Below, piece by piece: positions 8,684 to 17,414 of a DNA stretch of 64,000 nt (position 1 is its first letter; every line of letters begins with the position of its first letter). The notes below the pieces were generated by a model. That model did not search any database. It was not told the DNA's origin and saw nothing but the letters and a program-made list of their open reading frames with translations. This DNA comes from Desulfomicrobium sp. UBA5193 (GTDB lineage Bacteria > Desulfobacterota > Desulfovibrionia > Desulfovibrionales > Desulfomicrobiaceae): contig DHWB01000003.1 in NCBI GenBank assembly GCA_002412965.1, positions 300,504-364,503 on the forward strand. Direction: 5' to 3'. Made by a program: the position numbers and the translations under genes.

Positions 8684-8899
8684 AACCACCCAGCTCGAAG
8701 ACAGAACTATGACAAAAGTCATAAACGCAATTCGTATGTAAAAGTATGCACTTGGCGTTACAGCAACTTTTCTTATATCGATGTTCGGATTATAAATTCC
8801 GGTTCGGAGAAAGAGCCGGCTTATGGCAAAATTTGATTCTACACCGGCCCTTGCTCCGACAAGATCATTCGCATTAAAGCCAAAGAATGGCCATTGGAA
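8645..8899 (-). pseudogene. C-terminal fragment of an unrecognised membrane protein
   Basis: On the minus strand, an open frame ends with a hydrophobic helix (YIRIAFMTFVIVLSSSWVV) and a charged tail STKEEVQPKGGK. Upstream it runs into the junction with the IS66 fragment, so the 5' part of the gene is missing. The last codons of the same frame reappear in degraded form in the right direct-repeat copy (15519-15645). I do not recognise the family. Confidence 0.35.
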
Positions 8900-8921
8900 G
8901 ACCTGACCCCTTGCTGACCCC

Positions 8922-9290
8922 TTGCTTAGTCTACTCGGGCAGGCCATGACCTACGCCCGAAACCAGTGGAGCCGGGCCGTGCGCTACGTGGACTGCGGCC
9001 TGCCCACGCCCGACAACAACGCGGCCGAGAACGCCATCCGCCCCGTGGCCCTGGGCAGGAAGAATTGGCTCTTCACCGGAGCCCCCAAGGGTGCTGACGC
9101 CAGCGCCATGCTGTTCTCACTGGTGGAAACCGCCAAGGCCAACGAGATCGAGCCCCAAGCCTACCTGAAATTCCTCTTCGAACGATTCCCCTCAGCGCAG
9201 ACCACGGAAGACATGCGGGCACTCATGCCGCAGCACGTGGACAAATCCCTTCTCCCAAGCCTCCCCAAGCCAAAGCCGCGCAAAAAGTAA
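8922..9290 (+). pseudogene. IS66-family transposase, C-terminal fragment
   Basis: About 120 residues match the C-terminal end of IS66 transposases: LGQAMTYARNQW, then PDNNAAENAIRPVALGRKNWLF and an SLVETAKANEIEPQAYLKFLF tail. The zinc-finger, DDE core and IS66 accessory genes are absent, so this is a non-autonomous remnant. Homology starts near 8932, directly after a short CTGACCCCTTG sequence. Confidence 0.88.
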
Positions 9291-9302
9291 AGACTCCAGC
9301 TT

Positions 9303-9395
9303 CTATCGCAGATCAGCACGTCCGTGGAAGATGCGGATGCCTGCGCGCTTACGAAAAACGTTTTTCGCCAGATCCAGACCTATCACTGTTATCAC
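9303..9395 (-). pseudogene. IS110-family transposase, N-terminal stub
   Basis: Minus-strand codons from a GTG at 9395, preceded by GAGGAGG, encode VITVIGLDLAKNVF. This is the hallmark start of IS110/IS1111 DEDD recombinases, including the first catalytic Asp. The frame then diverges and stops within ~17 codons. Only the element's beginning survives, truncated against the IS66 remnant. Confidence 0.7.
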
Positions 9396-9746
9396 GATCT
9401 GTCCTCCTCGTTGAAGTTTCCTTTCGGTACTGAGTATGAGGGGACGGGTCCATCCCATTAATTTTCGGTTGTCACTACTAGCCATTGTTGTGCATGCTTT
9501 AATGTCGAGGTATGACAGGAGAAATTCTTGCCAGAACCGTAATCTTTCACGTATCGGTGCACATGATTTTTTTAGATAGTCTACTGTGATTAAAGACGGT
9601 TGGAAGACGTAAATTCAAAAAACAAAATCTGACCCTCGCCTTTCCCCTTCAATAATCGACCCGTTCCGTAGGCCGCGGCGAGGACATGCGGCCATATTCC
9701 GAGCATGTGCGCGCCATCATCAAATCATCAAGGCGTGTTGTTTGCC
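9396..9746. other. Intergenic region with possible IS110 left-end sequence
   Basis: These ~350 bases lie upstream of the IS110 stub and before the glycosyltransferase gene. The part adjoining the stub is where an IS110 left end (which carries a bridge RNA in this family) would lie. I see no complete element, no gene and no clear promoter. The stretch also contains one arm of a 19-base inverted repeat (9462-9480). Confidence 0.35.
9462..9480. repeat. Left arm of 19-base inverted repeat around the glycosyltransferase gene
   Basis: TTTTCGGTTGTCACTACTA is matched at 18 of 19 positions by the reverse complement of 11391-11409. The two arms enclose the PMT-like gene and the REP-type transposase fragment and look like worn transposon ends. 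The outer sequence next to the right arm begins TGTCCC. Confidence 0.5.
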
Positions 9747-11192
9747 ATGAACGAAGTAACCCACTCCCGCATTGCCGACATTTCGGCCGCCATTCTGACC
9801 CTGGTGGTTCTGTGCGCTGCCGTGATCTGGCTTTCCGACGGGTTGCGCCAAGGGACGTACATGCATTCCGACGAGTTCCTGACGCTGGAGCGCTCCCACG
9901 CATTCCTTAAGTTCGACGATTGGCTGACCGTCCGTTCCAACAACGAGGTCAGCCACAAGAAACCGCCGCTGCAGTACTGGCTTACCGCCGCGCTGCTACG
10001 AAACGGCGTCGATGAGTTCCTTTCGGTCAGGGTCTGGTCCTTCCTCTTCCTTGCCGGGATCTGCCTCGGCACGGCTTTGCTGACCCGGCAACTTGCCCCG
10101 GACAACCCCTGGGCGCCGGTCGCGAGTGTCCTACTTCTCATTGCGTCGCCCGAGTTCGTCCAGAATGGCCGTTCTGGGTTGCTTGACTCGGGCATGGCTT
10201 TTTTTGTGCTGCTGACTGTGATCTCGTTTTTCAAGGCCCGCGACGACGGCCGCTGGTGGGTCGCGTGCGGGGTCTGCGCCGGACTCGGTGCCCTCCAGAA
10301 GACTCCCCTGGCCCTGGGGCTGGTGCTGCTGTTTCTGGCGGTCTGTAGGTTGCGCAGGTGTGAAGGGTATTCCTGGTCAGTCTTGAAGAGCGATCGGCGC
10401 TTCATGACCGGCCTCTGCATCGCAGTCACGCTGACCCTCGCCTGGCCCACCCTGCAGGTCATGGTCCACGGGACCGGGCACCTCAAGGTCGCGTACGCGC
10501 AGGAGATGCTGGAACGCTTTACGCCCGGCATCTCGGCTAGGCAAAAATTGTGGTCCTGGGCGCATTGGTTCTGGGATGATTGGGGGGCCATATCCGTCCT
10601 GTCCGCAGCCTGCGTTGCAGTGGTCTTCGGCTCCCGGAGATGGCGGAGCGATCACCGAACCTTCCTGCTAGCCGTGTTTGTCCTGCTGTTCTGGCTATTC
10701 ATGTCCATTGCCTCCGGGCGGGTCTTCTACCGCTATTTCACCACGCTGCTTCCTGTTCTCGCCTGCCTAACTGCCTGTGTCATTGCTCGTCTGTACTACA
10801 AGCCGATGGTCCTGGCCGTCGCGGTGGCCCTTTTCCTTGCATCCTTCGGGCGCGTGGACAGGGCTAGGGCCAAAATCCATGACGACAATACGACGAGCGT
10901 GAGGCTCGTGTGCGCAGCCTTCCAAAGCTCCATGGAGTCGGCCCGGTTCCTCCTCCTAGACCGGCGATCCATCCCCCCCGGCGCTTTCGGATACTATGTG
11001 GACACTAAGATGCCCGTCAGGGTTGTCGACTTCATCGCGGGCGTGAACACAAAAAATCTCAAGTCAAAGATGAATTTTCCGGCCATGGGCATCGAATTGT
11101 TCGAATTCGAGCCGAACCTGAAGGAAATCGTCAGTGATTATAAGGTGATTTGGTCGGACGGGAGGGTCTTCATATGGAGGGCGGAGGAATAG
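9747..11192 (+). CDS. PMT/ArnT-like membrane glycosyltransferase (GT39/GT83 type)
   Basis: This 481-residue inner-membrane protein has about 10-11 hydrophobic helices. The first periplasmic loop carries the acidic motif HSDEF and, further on, KKPPLQYWLTAALL, the arrangement expected for GT-C enzymes that use polyprenyl-phosphate sugars. Such enzymes transfer a sugar to lipid A, a glycan or a protein in the periplasm. The ATG at 9747 is chosen because the first helix follows directly; its RBS is weak. The acceptor is unknown. It sits alone among mobile-element remnants. Confidence 0.85.
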   Translation: MNEVTHSRIADISAAILTLVVLCAAVIWLSDGLRQGTYMHSDEFLTLERSHAFLKFDDWLTVRSNNEVSHKKPPLQYWLTAALLRNGVDEFLSVRVWSFLFLAGICLGTALLTRQLAPDNPWAPVASVLLLIASPEFVQNGRSGLLDSGMAFFVLLTVISFFKARDDGRWWVACGVCAGLGALQKTPLALGLVLLFLAVCRLRRCEGYSWSVLKSDRRFMTGLCIAVTLTLAWPTLQVMVHGTGHLKVAYAQEMLERFTPGISARQKLWSWAHWFWDDWGAISVLSAACVAVVFGSRRWRSDHRTFLLAVFVLLFWLFMSIASGRVFYRYFTTLLPVLACLTACVIARLYYKPMVLAVAVALFLASFGRVDRARAKIHDDNTTSVRLVCAAFQSSMESARFLLLDRRSIPPGAFGYYVDTKMPVRVVDFIAGVNTKNLKSKMNFPAMGIELFEFEPNLKEIVSDYKVIWSDGRVFIWRAEE

Positions 11193-11224
11193 AGCCAAGG
11201 AAATTCGCGGCCCAGAATATTCCG

Positions 11225-11329
11225 TTTTTTTTGGATGATTTTACTCACTGCTGAATAATGCAAGCCTCTTGCGATGGCAACTTGTGCCTGGGTATAGGCC
11301 GGCTTTAAGGATGCGGAGTCGCGGAGTGC
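11225..11329 (-). pseudogene. REP-associated (Y1) transposase C-terminal fragment
   Basis: The minus-strand frame reads AYTQAQVAIARGLHYSAVSKII. This resembles the helix-turn-helix C-terminus of REP-associated tyrosine transposases (typical form: IA..LGLHYSTVSRI). The catalytic HUH/Tyr part is missing, and nearby AAAAGGGGACAGAATTC resembles sequence often found beside such genes. It is a remnant only. Confidence 0.5.
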
Positions 11330-11390
11330 GCGATATTCTGTGTCACCTAGGCCGAGGAAAAGGGGACAGAATTCGGCGAGGTGTCCCATT

Positions 11391-11409
11391 TAGCAGTGAC
11401 AACCGAAAA
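11391..11409. repeat. Right arm of 19-base inverted repeat
   Basis: TAGCAGTGACAACCGAAAA is the reverse complement of 9462-9480 with one mismatch. The preceding TGTCCCATT could be the outer terminus of a lost insertion sequence. Confidence 0.5.
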
Positions 11410-11503
11410 AGCGGGGTCGGGCGCATGGGGGGCAGGATTGGCAATTTGTCGAGAATGAGCTAATAGTTATCCATTCAAATATTCAAAATCCAAGGAAGGC
11501 GCC

Positions 11504-12154
11504 ATGACCTCCATCCTCAAATCGACAATGATCCTTCTTTGCGTTTTATCCATCGCCTCGTGTCAAAAAGTCTATTTCAACGCCATGGAAAAGGTGGGTG
11601 TGCATAAGCGCGACATCCTTGTCGACCGCGTCGAGGAAGCCCGCGATTCGCAGGCCGAGGCGAAAGAAGAGTTCGCCAATGCCCTTGAGCGTTTTGCCAG
11701 CGTTGTCAACTTCGATGGCGGAGAGCTCCAGACGGCTTACGCCCGCCTGAATGCATCGTACGAGAACTGCAAGGATCAAGCTGACACGGTTACAAGCCGC
11801 ATCAACAAGGTCGAAGAGGTCGCCAAGGCTTTGTTCGTGGAATGGGAACAGGAACTTACCCAATACTCCAACGCGAACCTTCGCAACCAGAGCGCCAACC
11901 AGCTGCGAGTGACCCAGATCGAATACAGGAAAATGCTCGCGGCCATGCGCAAAGCCGAGAAAACCATGCCGCCGGTTCTGGACGTGCTCCGCGACCAGGT
12001 CCTGTTTCTCAAGCACAACCTGAACGCCCGCGCCGTTGCCTCCATCAAGACGGAACTCGCCACGGTCCAGCGCGACGTGAGCTCTCTCATCACCCAGATG
12101 GAGCGTTCCATCGCCGAAGCCGAACAATTCATCAGCCAGATGCAGAAAAGCTGA
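11504..12154 (+). CDS. DUF2959 coiled-coil lipoprotein
   Basis: The 216-residue product has a signal peptide with lipobox (SIASC, Cys20). It continues as a long helical, Glu/Gln-rich protein with the start QKVYFNAMEKVGVHKRDILVDRVEEARD, characteristic of DUF2959 proteins. Function is unknown; the coiled coil suggests a structural or scaffold role at the outer membrane. GGAAGG precedes the ATG by a normal distance. The fused glycosyltransferase begins 26 bases downstream, so the two may be co-transcribed. Confidence 0.85.
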   Translation: MTSILKSTMILLCVLSIASCQKVYFNAMEKVGVHKRDILVDRVEEARDSQAEAKEEFANALERFASVVNFDGGELQTAYARLNASYENCKDQADTVTSRINKVEEVAKALFVEWEQELTQYSNANLRNQSANQLRVTQIEYRKMLAAMRKAEKTMPPVLDVLRDQVLFLKHNLNARAVASIKTELATVQRDVSSLITQMERSIAEAEQFISQMQKS

Positions 12155-12180
12155 AGGCGCAGATCTTGCGAAATGACCAT

Positions 12181-14997
12181 GTGCAGCCGCGAAGATTGCT
12201 CGACTACCTCGTGGTTGATCCTGTCGAGACGATCCTGCTTTTCCTGCAGCGATCTTCCCCGTTGCGCCGCCTGTGCAACGCAGCGGCAAGGCATGGGTGG
12301 GTCACGTTCCCGCTTTTCTTCGCCGCATTCATGACGGTCCTGTGTCCGTGGTGGTCCGTCTACGAGTTCGACGTCGACGAAGGCTTCAACATGGCCAAGG
12401 CGGTCCTCGTCGCCAACGGATTCCGGCTGTACGCCGACGTCTGGAGCGACCAGCCGCCCCTGCTGACCTACCTGCTCGCCGCTCGGGAGCTTGTCGATCC
12501 CTGGAGCATTGCCCAGGCCAGGGGCATCGTGCTCGTCTTTTCCTGCATTCTCCTGGGATCCCTGTACCGCATTGTCACCCGACTCGAGGGAACCGGGGCC
12601 GCATGGCTGGCCGTGCTGTCCCTGGCCGGTGCGGACATTTACGAGCGGCTTTCCGTCAGCGTCATGATCGGCCTGCCGGCGGTAGCCCTAGCGGCCCTCG
12701 CCCTGGAGCGCTGCATTGGCACGCGTGGGAGGGCCGGCCTCGTGCTTTCCGGCGCGATATTCGGCCTCGCCGTGCAGACCAAGCTCTTTGTCCTCCCGCT
12801 GGTCATCGCCTTTCCCTGCATCATCACGGCAAACGGACTGCGTGGCGTGCTCCCCGTGCGGGAAAGGCTTCTGTCGCTGGTTCTCTGGGTGGCCGGTTTC
12901 GGCGGATGTCTGGGCGCGGCCCTCATGCTGTACGACCCCACCCTCGAACAACTCGTCAGCCCGCACCTTGCGGCGGCTTCCAGGGCGAAAGAGGCGTTTG
13001 CCTCGATGGATTATCTCGTTGAGAAACTGCAGGACTGGACGGTCCTCGTGCCGGCCTCGCTCCTCGGCCTGATCGCGGCGATCCGCCGACCCGGAGCAGG
13101 CAGGACGATCCCCGTCCTGCTCGGCCTGACAACGTTCCTCATTCTCGCCAATCACAGACCCCTCAACAACCATCAGATTCTGCTCGTCGCCTTCCCGCTC
13201 AGCTGGCTGAGCGGGGTCGGGATCATGTACCTGACAGGAGTTCTGCGCGAAGCGGCGTCAAGGAGATATGTATTTGTCGCGTTGGGTGGTTTGTTCATCT
13301 TTCTTCTCGTATCCCTTGTCCCGGATGCGAAGAAACTTTCGAGCATGCGCACAAAAGACGATACGGGGCGTTTCGCTCTGCAGGAATTGCGCGTCCATGG
13401 GCGATCAACAGATTTCATGTTTTCCGATCACCCGATCGATGTGTACTACATGGAATCGAAAATACCGCCTGCGATCGCTGTTCCGTCCATGAAACGTGTA
13501 CATACGGGACATCTCGATCCGTCGGATTTCATGAGGGAAGTCGAAACATGGAAACCGTCACAGCTCCTGTTCCGGCGCAAAAATATCAATTATCCTCCTG
13601 AAATTCATGAGTATCTAAAGGGGAGATACGTTCTCGTTCCCAATGGCGGATGGAGCCATTATCTGCGCGAAAAACCCGAATTCGACACAGCGTCGCTCCT
13701 GGACCTGACACTGCGGGCGGCTGAGGAATATGCCGCCATGAACGTCCACGGCGGATATACAGGCTTCATGGACCCCTGCACGGGGAAGCTCTACGAGCGC
13801 CAGTCTCTTCATGAAAAACCGCTCCCGGCGGGAACGATAACCATCCGTCCCCCCGGTTCCACAGCCTCGGTGGGCAGTTGCTTCCTGGAGCTGGCGGCGC
13901 TCACTGGGCGGCAGTCCTGCCTGCAGACCGCCATCGACGCGGCTAGGGCTCTGGCCTGCGCCCAGTCGTCACAGGGAGGGTGGGGGGCGACCCAGCAACT
14001 GCTCGCCGCATGCGACCCCGGTGCCCAGCCCGCAAACGTCGACGTAAAAAACACGCTCGACGAGGGCACCCAGCAGGCTGTCCTGGATTTTCTCCTCGAC
14101 CTGCGCACGACCCTGGCCGGCAGGGGAGAGGACGCTCCCGGCTGGCTCGAGGAAACCATTGCCGATGGGTCCCGGTTTCTGCTGGACATCCAGAAGGAGG
14201 CCGGGGGATGGGCGCGGCAAATTCCGCATGCCAACGACTATTCGGCCTACTCGACCCTCAACGACCGGGTCGTCTCGTCTTCCATCTCAATCCTGCTCCG
14301 TGGATACAGGGAATTCGGCGATGCACGGTATCTCGAAGCGGCCAGGAAGGGGGGGCAATTCCTCATCCGGACCCAGGGCCAGGCGCCCCAGGCGGGCTGG
14401 GCCCAGCAGTACGACGACGAACTCCGGCCGGCAGCAGCCCGCATGTTCGAGCCCAGAGCCCTCTCGTCACGGGAATCGGCCTATGCCATGATCACCCTGG
14501 CCGAACTCTTTCTGGAGACGCGCGACCCCGCCTTTGCCGGCCCCCTGCCGGCGGCGGCTCGCTGGCTGGAGAATTCGACGATCCGCCAAGGGGTGTGGTC
14601 CCGCTTTTACGAGATTGGGTCCAACCGGCCAATCTACGGAGACCGGGACGGCTCCGTCCATTACAGCCTGGACGAGATTTCCAAGGAGCGGCGCAAGGGC
14701 TACGATTGGGAGAAGACTTTCCCCGAGGTCGTCCACGCCCTCGATCTGGCCGGGGCCCTGGAGTCCGCAGGTTATGACGGGCTTCGGCGGGCGTGGGACG
14801 AGGCCGGGGAGCGCGAGAGGAAGGACGCCCGGGGCGCGGCGTGGGCGACTGTCGCCCGGCTGGTGCACGGGGGAACGCCCGCTTTCCGCATGGAAGGGGA
14901 ATTGATCTCCGCCCGGAAATTCGTCGCCAGCTGTACTGCGGTCATCGACTATCTGGACTCCGTCCAGGGCGGGAAGCACGCCGACACGACTCGTTGA
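12181..14997 (+). CDS. GT-C glycosyltransferase fused to PL10 pectate-lyase-like domain
   Basis: The ~938-residue protein has two parts. Residues ~35-430 are a multi-helix membrane domain with the GT39/GT83-like acidic loop YEFDVDEGFNMAK and WSDQPPLLTYL. Residues ~510-930 resemble family-10 polysaccharide lyases. They contain SQGGWGA, a GGWARQIPHANDYSAYSTLNDRVVSS segment near 675-695, RMFEPRALSSRES, and WSRFYEIGSNRPIYGDRDGSVHYSLDEISKERRKGY. That last stretch is the strongly conserved PL10 tail. The start is uncertain: GTG 12181 is the first plausible codon after the upstream gene, without a clear RBS. The lyase domain should face the periplasm. It may cut or bind a uronic-acid glycan made or modified by the membrane half. 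Confidence 0.8.
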   Translation: MQPRRLLDYLVVDPVETILLFLQRSSPLRRLCNAAARHGWVTFPLFFAAFMTVLCPWWSVYEFDVDEGFNMAKAVLVANGFRLYADVWSDQPPLLTYLLAARELVDPWSIAQARGIVLVFSCILLGSLYRIVTRLEGTGAAWLAVLSLAGADIYERLSVSVMIGLPAVALAALALERCIGTRGRAGLVLSGAIFGLAVQTKLFVLPLVIAFPCIITANGLRGVLPVRERLLSLVLWVAGFGGCLGAALMLYDPTLEQLVSPHLAAASRAKEAFASMDYLVEKLQDWTVLVPASLLGLIAAIRRPGAGRTIPVLLGLTTFLILANHRPLNNHQILLVAFPLSWLSGVGIMYLTGVLREAASRRYVFVALGGLFIFLLVSLVPDAKKLSSMRTKDDTGRFALQELRVHGRSTDFMFSDHPIDVYYMESKIPPAIAVPSMKRVHTGHLDPSDFMREVETWKPSQLLFRRKNINYPPEIHEYLKGRYVLVPNGGWSHYLREKPEFDTASLLDLTLRAAEEYAAMNVHGGYTGFMDPCTGKLYERQSLHEKPLPAGTITIRPPGSTASVGSCFLELAALTGRQSCLQTAIDAARALACAQSSQGGWGATQQLLAACDPGAQPANVDVKNTLDEGTQQAVLDFLLDLRTTLAGRGEDAPGWLEETIADGSRFLLDIQKEAGGWARQIPHANDYSAYSTLNDRVVSSSISILLRGYREFGDARYLEAARKGGQFLIRTQGQAPQAGWAQQYDDELRPAAARMFEPRALSSRESAYAMITLAELFLETRDPAFAGPLPAAARWLENSTIRQGVWSRFYEIGSNRPIYGDRDGSVHYSLDEISKERRKGYDWEKTFPEVVHALDLAGALESAGYDGLRRAWDEAGERERKDARGAAWATVARLVHGGTPAFRMEGELISARKFVASCTAVIDYLDSVQGGKHADTTR

Positions 14998-15297
14998 ATG
15001 GGCATTTCAGCAACGCCAATCCAATTTCGAATCATGAAAAGAAAAAAGGGACCCCAGTCTTTCGACTGAAATCCCTTGCTTTCTAATGGCGGGGCCGATG
15101 GGACTCGACAAGAGAAAATGGTTATGGCTAAACCGAAAATACACGTGTATATTGAGCTGTAAGAAAGATTTTCCAGGTAGCTTCGGAGCAGAGCAGGTGG
15201 CGAGAATTGTTTCGTGTGCCTGGAAGGGCCGGATGATCATGATTCGTGAACGCCGGTATTGAGAAGTTGATTTTTGCCGGAATGTCCGGACACAGTG

Positions 15298-15358
15298 AAA
15301 AGGGGTCAAATCTTCTGTTGGCTTAAGACAAAAAGGGGTCAAATCTTCTGTTGGCTTA
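15298..15358. repeat. Two identical 28-bp direct repeats, 33-bp period
   Basis: A 28-base unit beginning AAAAGGGGTCAAATCTTCTG occurs identically at 15298-15325 and 15331-15358, five bases apart. Such AAAAGGGGTCA sequences commonly lie beside REP-type transposase genes. The 14998-15663 gap otherwise holds a short hairpin near 15278-15290, the terminator at 15560 and no gene I can support. Confidence 0.8.
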
Positions 15359-15518
15359 ACTTCGATCAAAGCCGACACAAATTTTCATGCTAATATTTTC
15401 AATTTTCTTTGGATCACAAGCCTCTTGCTCATGCCGGGTGAGATTTAAGGCAATACATGCCAGCAGGTTAGTTGCGATTGTTTTTGGTAAGTTCTGATGA
15501 GCGCTGAAGATACCGTCG

Positions 15519-15645
15519 CGCTTAAAAAACATTAGGTAACTTGAATGCCAAAATCAAAAAGCCGTCAGAGTGACGGCTTTTCGTTTGATCTAGCCTAGAT
15601 ACTAGATATTTCTCACCTTTGCACTGAACCTTCCTCTTTCGTAGA
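15519..15645. repeat. Right copy of ~125-bp imperfect direct repeat
   Basis: This matches the tRNA-proximal copy at 8561-8683 in block order, from CGCTTAAAAAACATTAGGT through the terminator hairpin to CCTCTTTCGTAGA. It lacks the tRNA itself. It marks the boundary between the IS-scarred segment and sodB. Confidence 0.8.
15560..15582 (-). terminator. Terminator downstream of sodB (second copy of the tRNA-side hairpin)
   Basis: A perfect 8-bp stem AGCCGTCA/TGACGGCT with a 3-base loop is flanked by an A-run on the left and a T-run on the right, so it can act in both directions. On the minus strand it lies ~80 bases past the sodB stop. Confidence 0.8.
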
Positions 15646-15663
15646 TCTCATATCAAGCGACGG

Positions 15664-16284
15664 TCAGCAGCCGAGATTTTCCGCCGCAAAGTCCCAATTG
15701 ATCAGCGTGTCCAGTACAGCCTTGACATAATCCGCGCGACGGTTCTGGTAATCCAGATAGTAGGCGTGCTCCCATACGTCGATGGTCAACAGCGGCTTCA
15801 TGCTCATGGTCATGGGCACATCCGCGTTTGCGGTCTTGACTACCTTGAGCGTGTCGCTGTCGAGCACAAGCCATACCCATCCGCTGCCGAACTGCGCCAT
15901 AGCCGCCGTCGCCAGTTCTTTCCTGCAGGCATCGAGGGAGCCGAAGGATACCTCGATCTTCTTCTGCAACACAGCGGCCGGTCCTCCGCCACCCTTCGGC
16001 CTCAGGCTTTGCCAGTAGAAGGCGTGGTTCCATGCTTGCGCCGCGTTGTTGAAGATGGCCGTGTTGTCGCTTTTGCCGGCTGTTTCGCTCATGATCTTCT
16101 CCAAGGTCATGTCCGCAAACCGCGTTCCTGCCACCAGCTTTTTCAGGTTGTCAACATAGCCCTTGTGATGCTTGTCGTAATGAAAGCCGATCGTCTTTGC
16201 GGAAATTACGGGTTCCAACGCGTTTTCCGCATAGGGCAGAAAAGGTAATACCTGCAGAGATTCAGATTTCAGAATGTCGCTCAT
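15664..16284 (-). CDS. sodB: Iron superoxide dismutase
   Basis: The 206-residue protein aligns along its length with Fe-type superoxide dismutases: FHYDKHHKGYVDNLKKL near residue 34, NNAAQAWNHAFYWQSL, FGSGWVWLVL, and the metal-binding IDVWEHAYYLDYQNRR near the C-terminus. It dismutates superoxide in the cytoplasm; no signal peptide is present. It lies 180 bases downstream of the alpha/beta hydrolase on the same strand and may be read from the same sigma-54 promoter. In an anaerobe this is an oxygen-exposure defence gene. Confidence 0.95.
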   Translation of the reverse strand: MSDILKSESLQVLPFLPYAENALEPVISAKTIGFHYDKHHKGYVDNLKKLVAGTRFADMTLEKIMSETAGKSDNTAIFNNAAQAWNHAFYWQSLRPKGGGGPAAVLQKKIEVSFGSLDACRKELATAAMAQFGSGWVWLVLDSDTLKVVKTANADVPMTMSMKPLLTIDVWEHAYYLDYQNRRADYVKAVLDTLINWDFAAENLGC

Positions 16285-16464
16285 GATTATTTCTCCCTTG
16301 GTGTTGTATGGCCGTCGGTTTCATGCATGCCGAACGCCCCGTATCAGTTCATCAATCCGCCTCGCCTCATGCATAAGTCCGAACGGATTTTTTTCCGGTC
16401 CCGCTGCCGTAACTGTGCTGCGGCGATAAAAGCCTCATGGTCGTTGGCGTGCACGCTGCCCGCA

Positions 16465-17289
16465 TCACGCTTTCAAAAAAGCCAGCAGGTCGGCGTTAAG
16501 CCTGTCTTTGTGCGTGTAGGCGAGACCATGGGGAGCGCCCTCGTAAATTTTCAGGACGGAATTCTTGACCAGTTTCGATGCGAGGATGCCCGCCGCGTCG
16601 ATGGGTACAATCTGGTCGTCGTCGCCGTGGACGATGAGCGTCGGCACATCAAATTTTTTGAGATCTTCCGTGAAGTCGGTTTCGGAGAACGCCTTGATGC
16701 AGTCGAAAGTATTCTTGTGCCCAGCCAGCATTCCCTGCAGCCAGAACGAGTCGATCATGCCCTGGGAGACGCTGGCGCCAGGCCTGTTGGCCCCGAAAAA
16801 CGGACCGCCGGCAAGATCCTTGTAGAACTGTGAGCGGTCGATGATGGATCCTTTGCGAATCTCGTCGAACGTCTCCATCGACAGCCCCCCCGGATTGGCC
16901 GAAGTTTTCAGCATGAGTGGCGGGACGGCGGCAATCAAAGCGGCCTTGGACACACGCCCCGTGCCATGACGGCCAATGTAGCGGGCGATCTCACCCCCGC
17001 CGGCCGAAAAGCCGACAAGTGCGACGGACTTCAGATCGAGCGACTCCAAGAGCTCCGCGAGGTCGTCGGCATAGGTGTTCATGTCGTTTCCGCCCCATGG
17101 CTGACTCGATCGCCCATGACCGCGACGGTCATGGGCAATGCACCTAAAACCGTGGGCGCTCAGAAACAACATCTGCGCTTCCCAACTATCGGAATTGAGG
17201 GGCCAACCGTGGCTGAACACCACAGGTTGTCCGCCGCCCCAGTCTTTGTAGTAGATTTCTGTTCCGTCTTTGATGGTCATCATACTCAT
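16465..17289 (-). CDS. Alpha/beta hydrolase (non-haem chloroperoxidase/arylesterase type)
   Basis: The 274-residue protein has the family's HGWPLNSDSW oxyanion region, the nucleophile motif GFSAGG, and the acid/histidine region DDDQIVP and APHGLAYTH. These proteins are esterases, some with perhydrolase activity. The start at 17289 is chosen because GGAG lies seven bases upstream; longer in-frame starts at 17301 and 17319 have no such site. Its promoter lies in the left arm of the inverted-repeat regulatory region and mirrors that of the CstB-like gene, so the two should respond together. Substrate unknown. Confidence 0.88.
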   Translation of the reverse strand: MSMMTIKDGTEIYYKDWGGGQPVVFSHGWPLNSDSWEAQMLFLSAHGFRCIAHDRRGHGRSSQPWGGNDMNTYADDLAELLESLDLKSVALVGFSAGGGEIARYIGRHGTGRVSKAALIAAVPPLMLKTSANPGGLSMETFDEIRKGSIIDRSQFYKDLAGGPFFGANRPGASVSQGMIDSFWLQGMLAGHKNTFDCIKAFSETDFTEDLKKFDVPTLIVHGDDDQIVPIDAAGILASKLVKNSVLKIYEGAPHGLAYTHKDRLNADLLAFLKA

Positions 17290-17414
17290 GGCTATCTCCA
17301 TTGTTCTCTGTTTCTTCAATCCACGCGCAACCCATTGCGATCATGAACACGATGCGGTCTTGACGTGAATTGTCCCTGCGATCTTGATCTCCCTCTTTGT
17401 CAGGAGTTCATACC

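Noticed and set aside
13980..14777. 265-codon frame within the glycosyltransferase-PL10 gene
   Set aside because: Shadow in another frame; the main frame keeps the PL10 motifs.
15298..15358. Possible CRISPR array
   Set aside because: Only two 28-bp repeats separated by 5 bases, no spacer-length intervals and no cas genes in the window.
8561..15645. Classical integrase att sites
   Set aside because: The direct repeats lie downstream of the tRNA and do not include its 3' end, and no integrase gene is present between them; I report them only as repeats.
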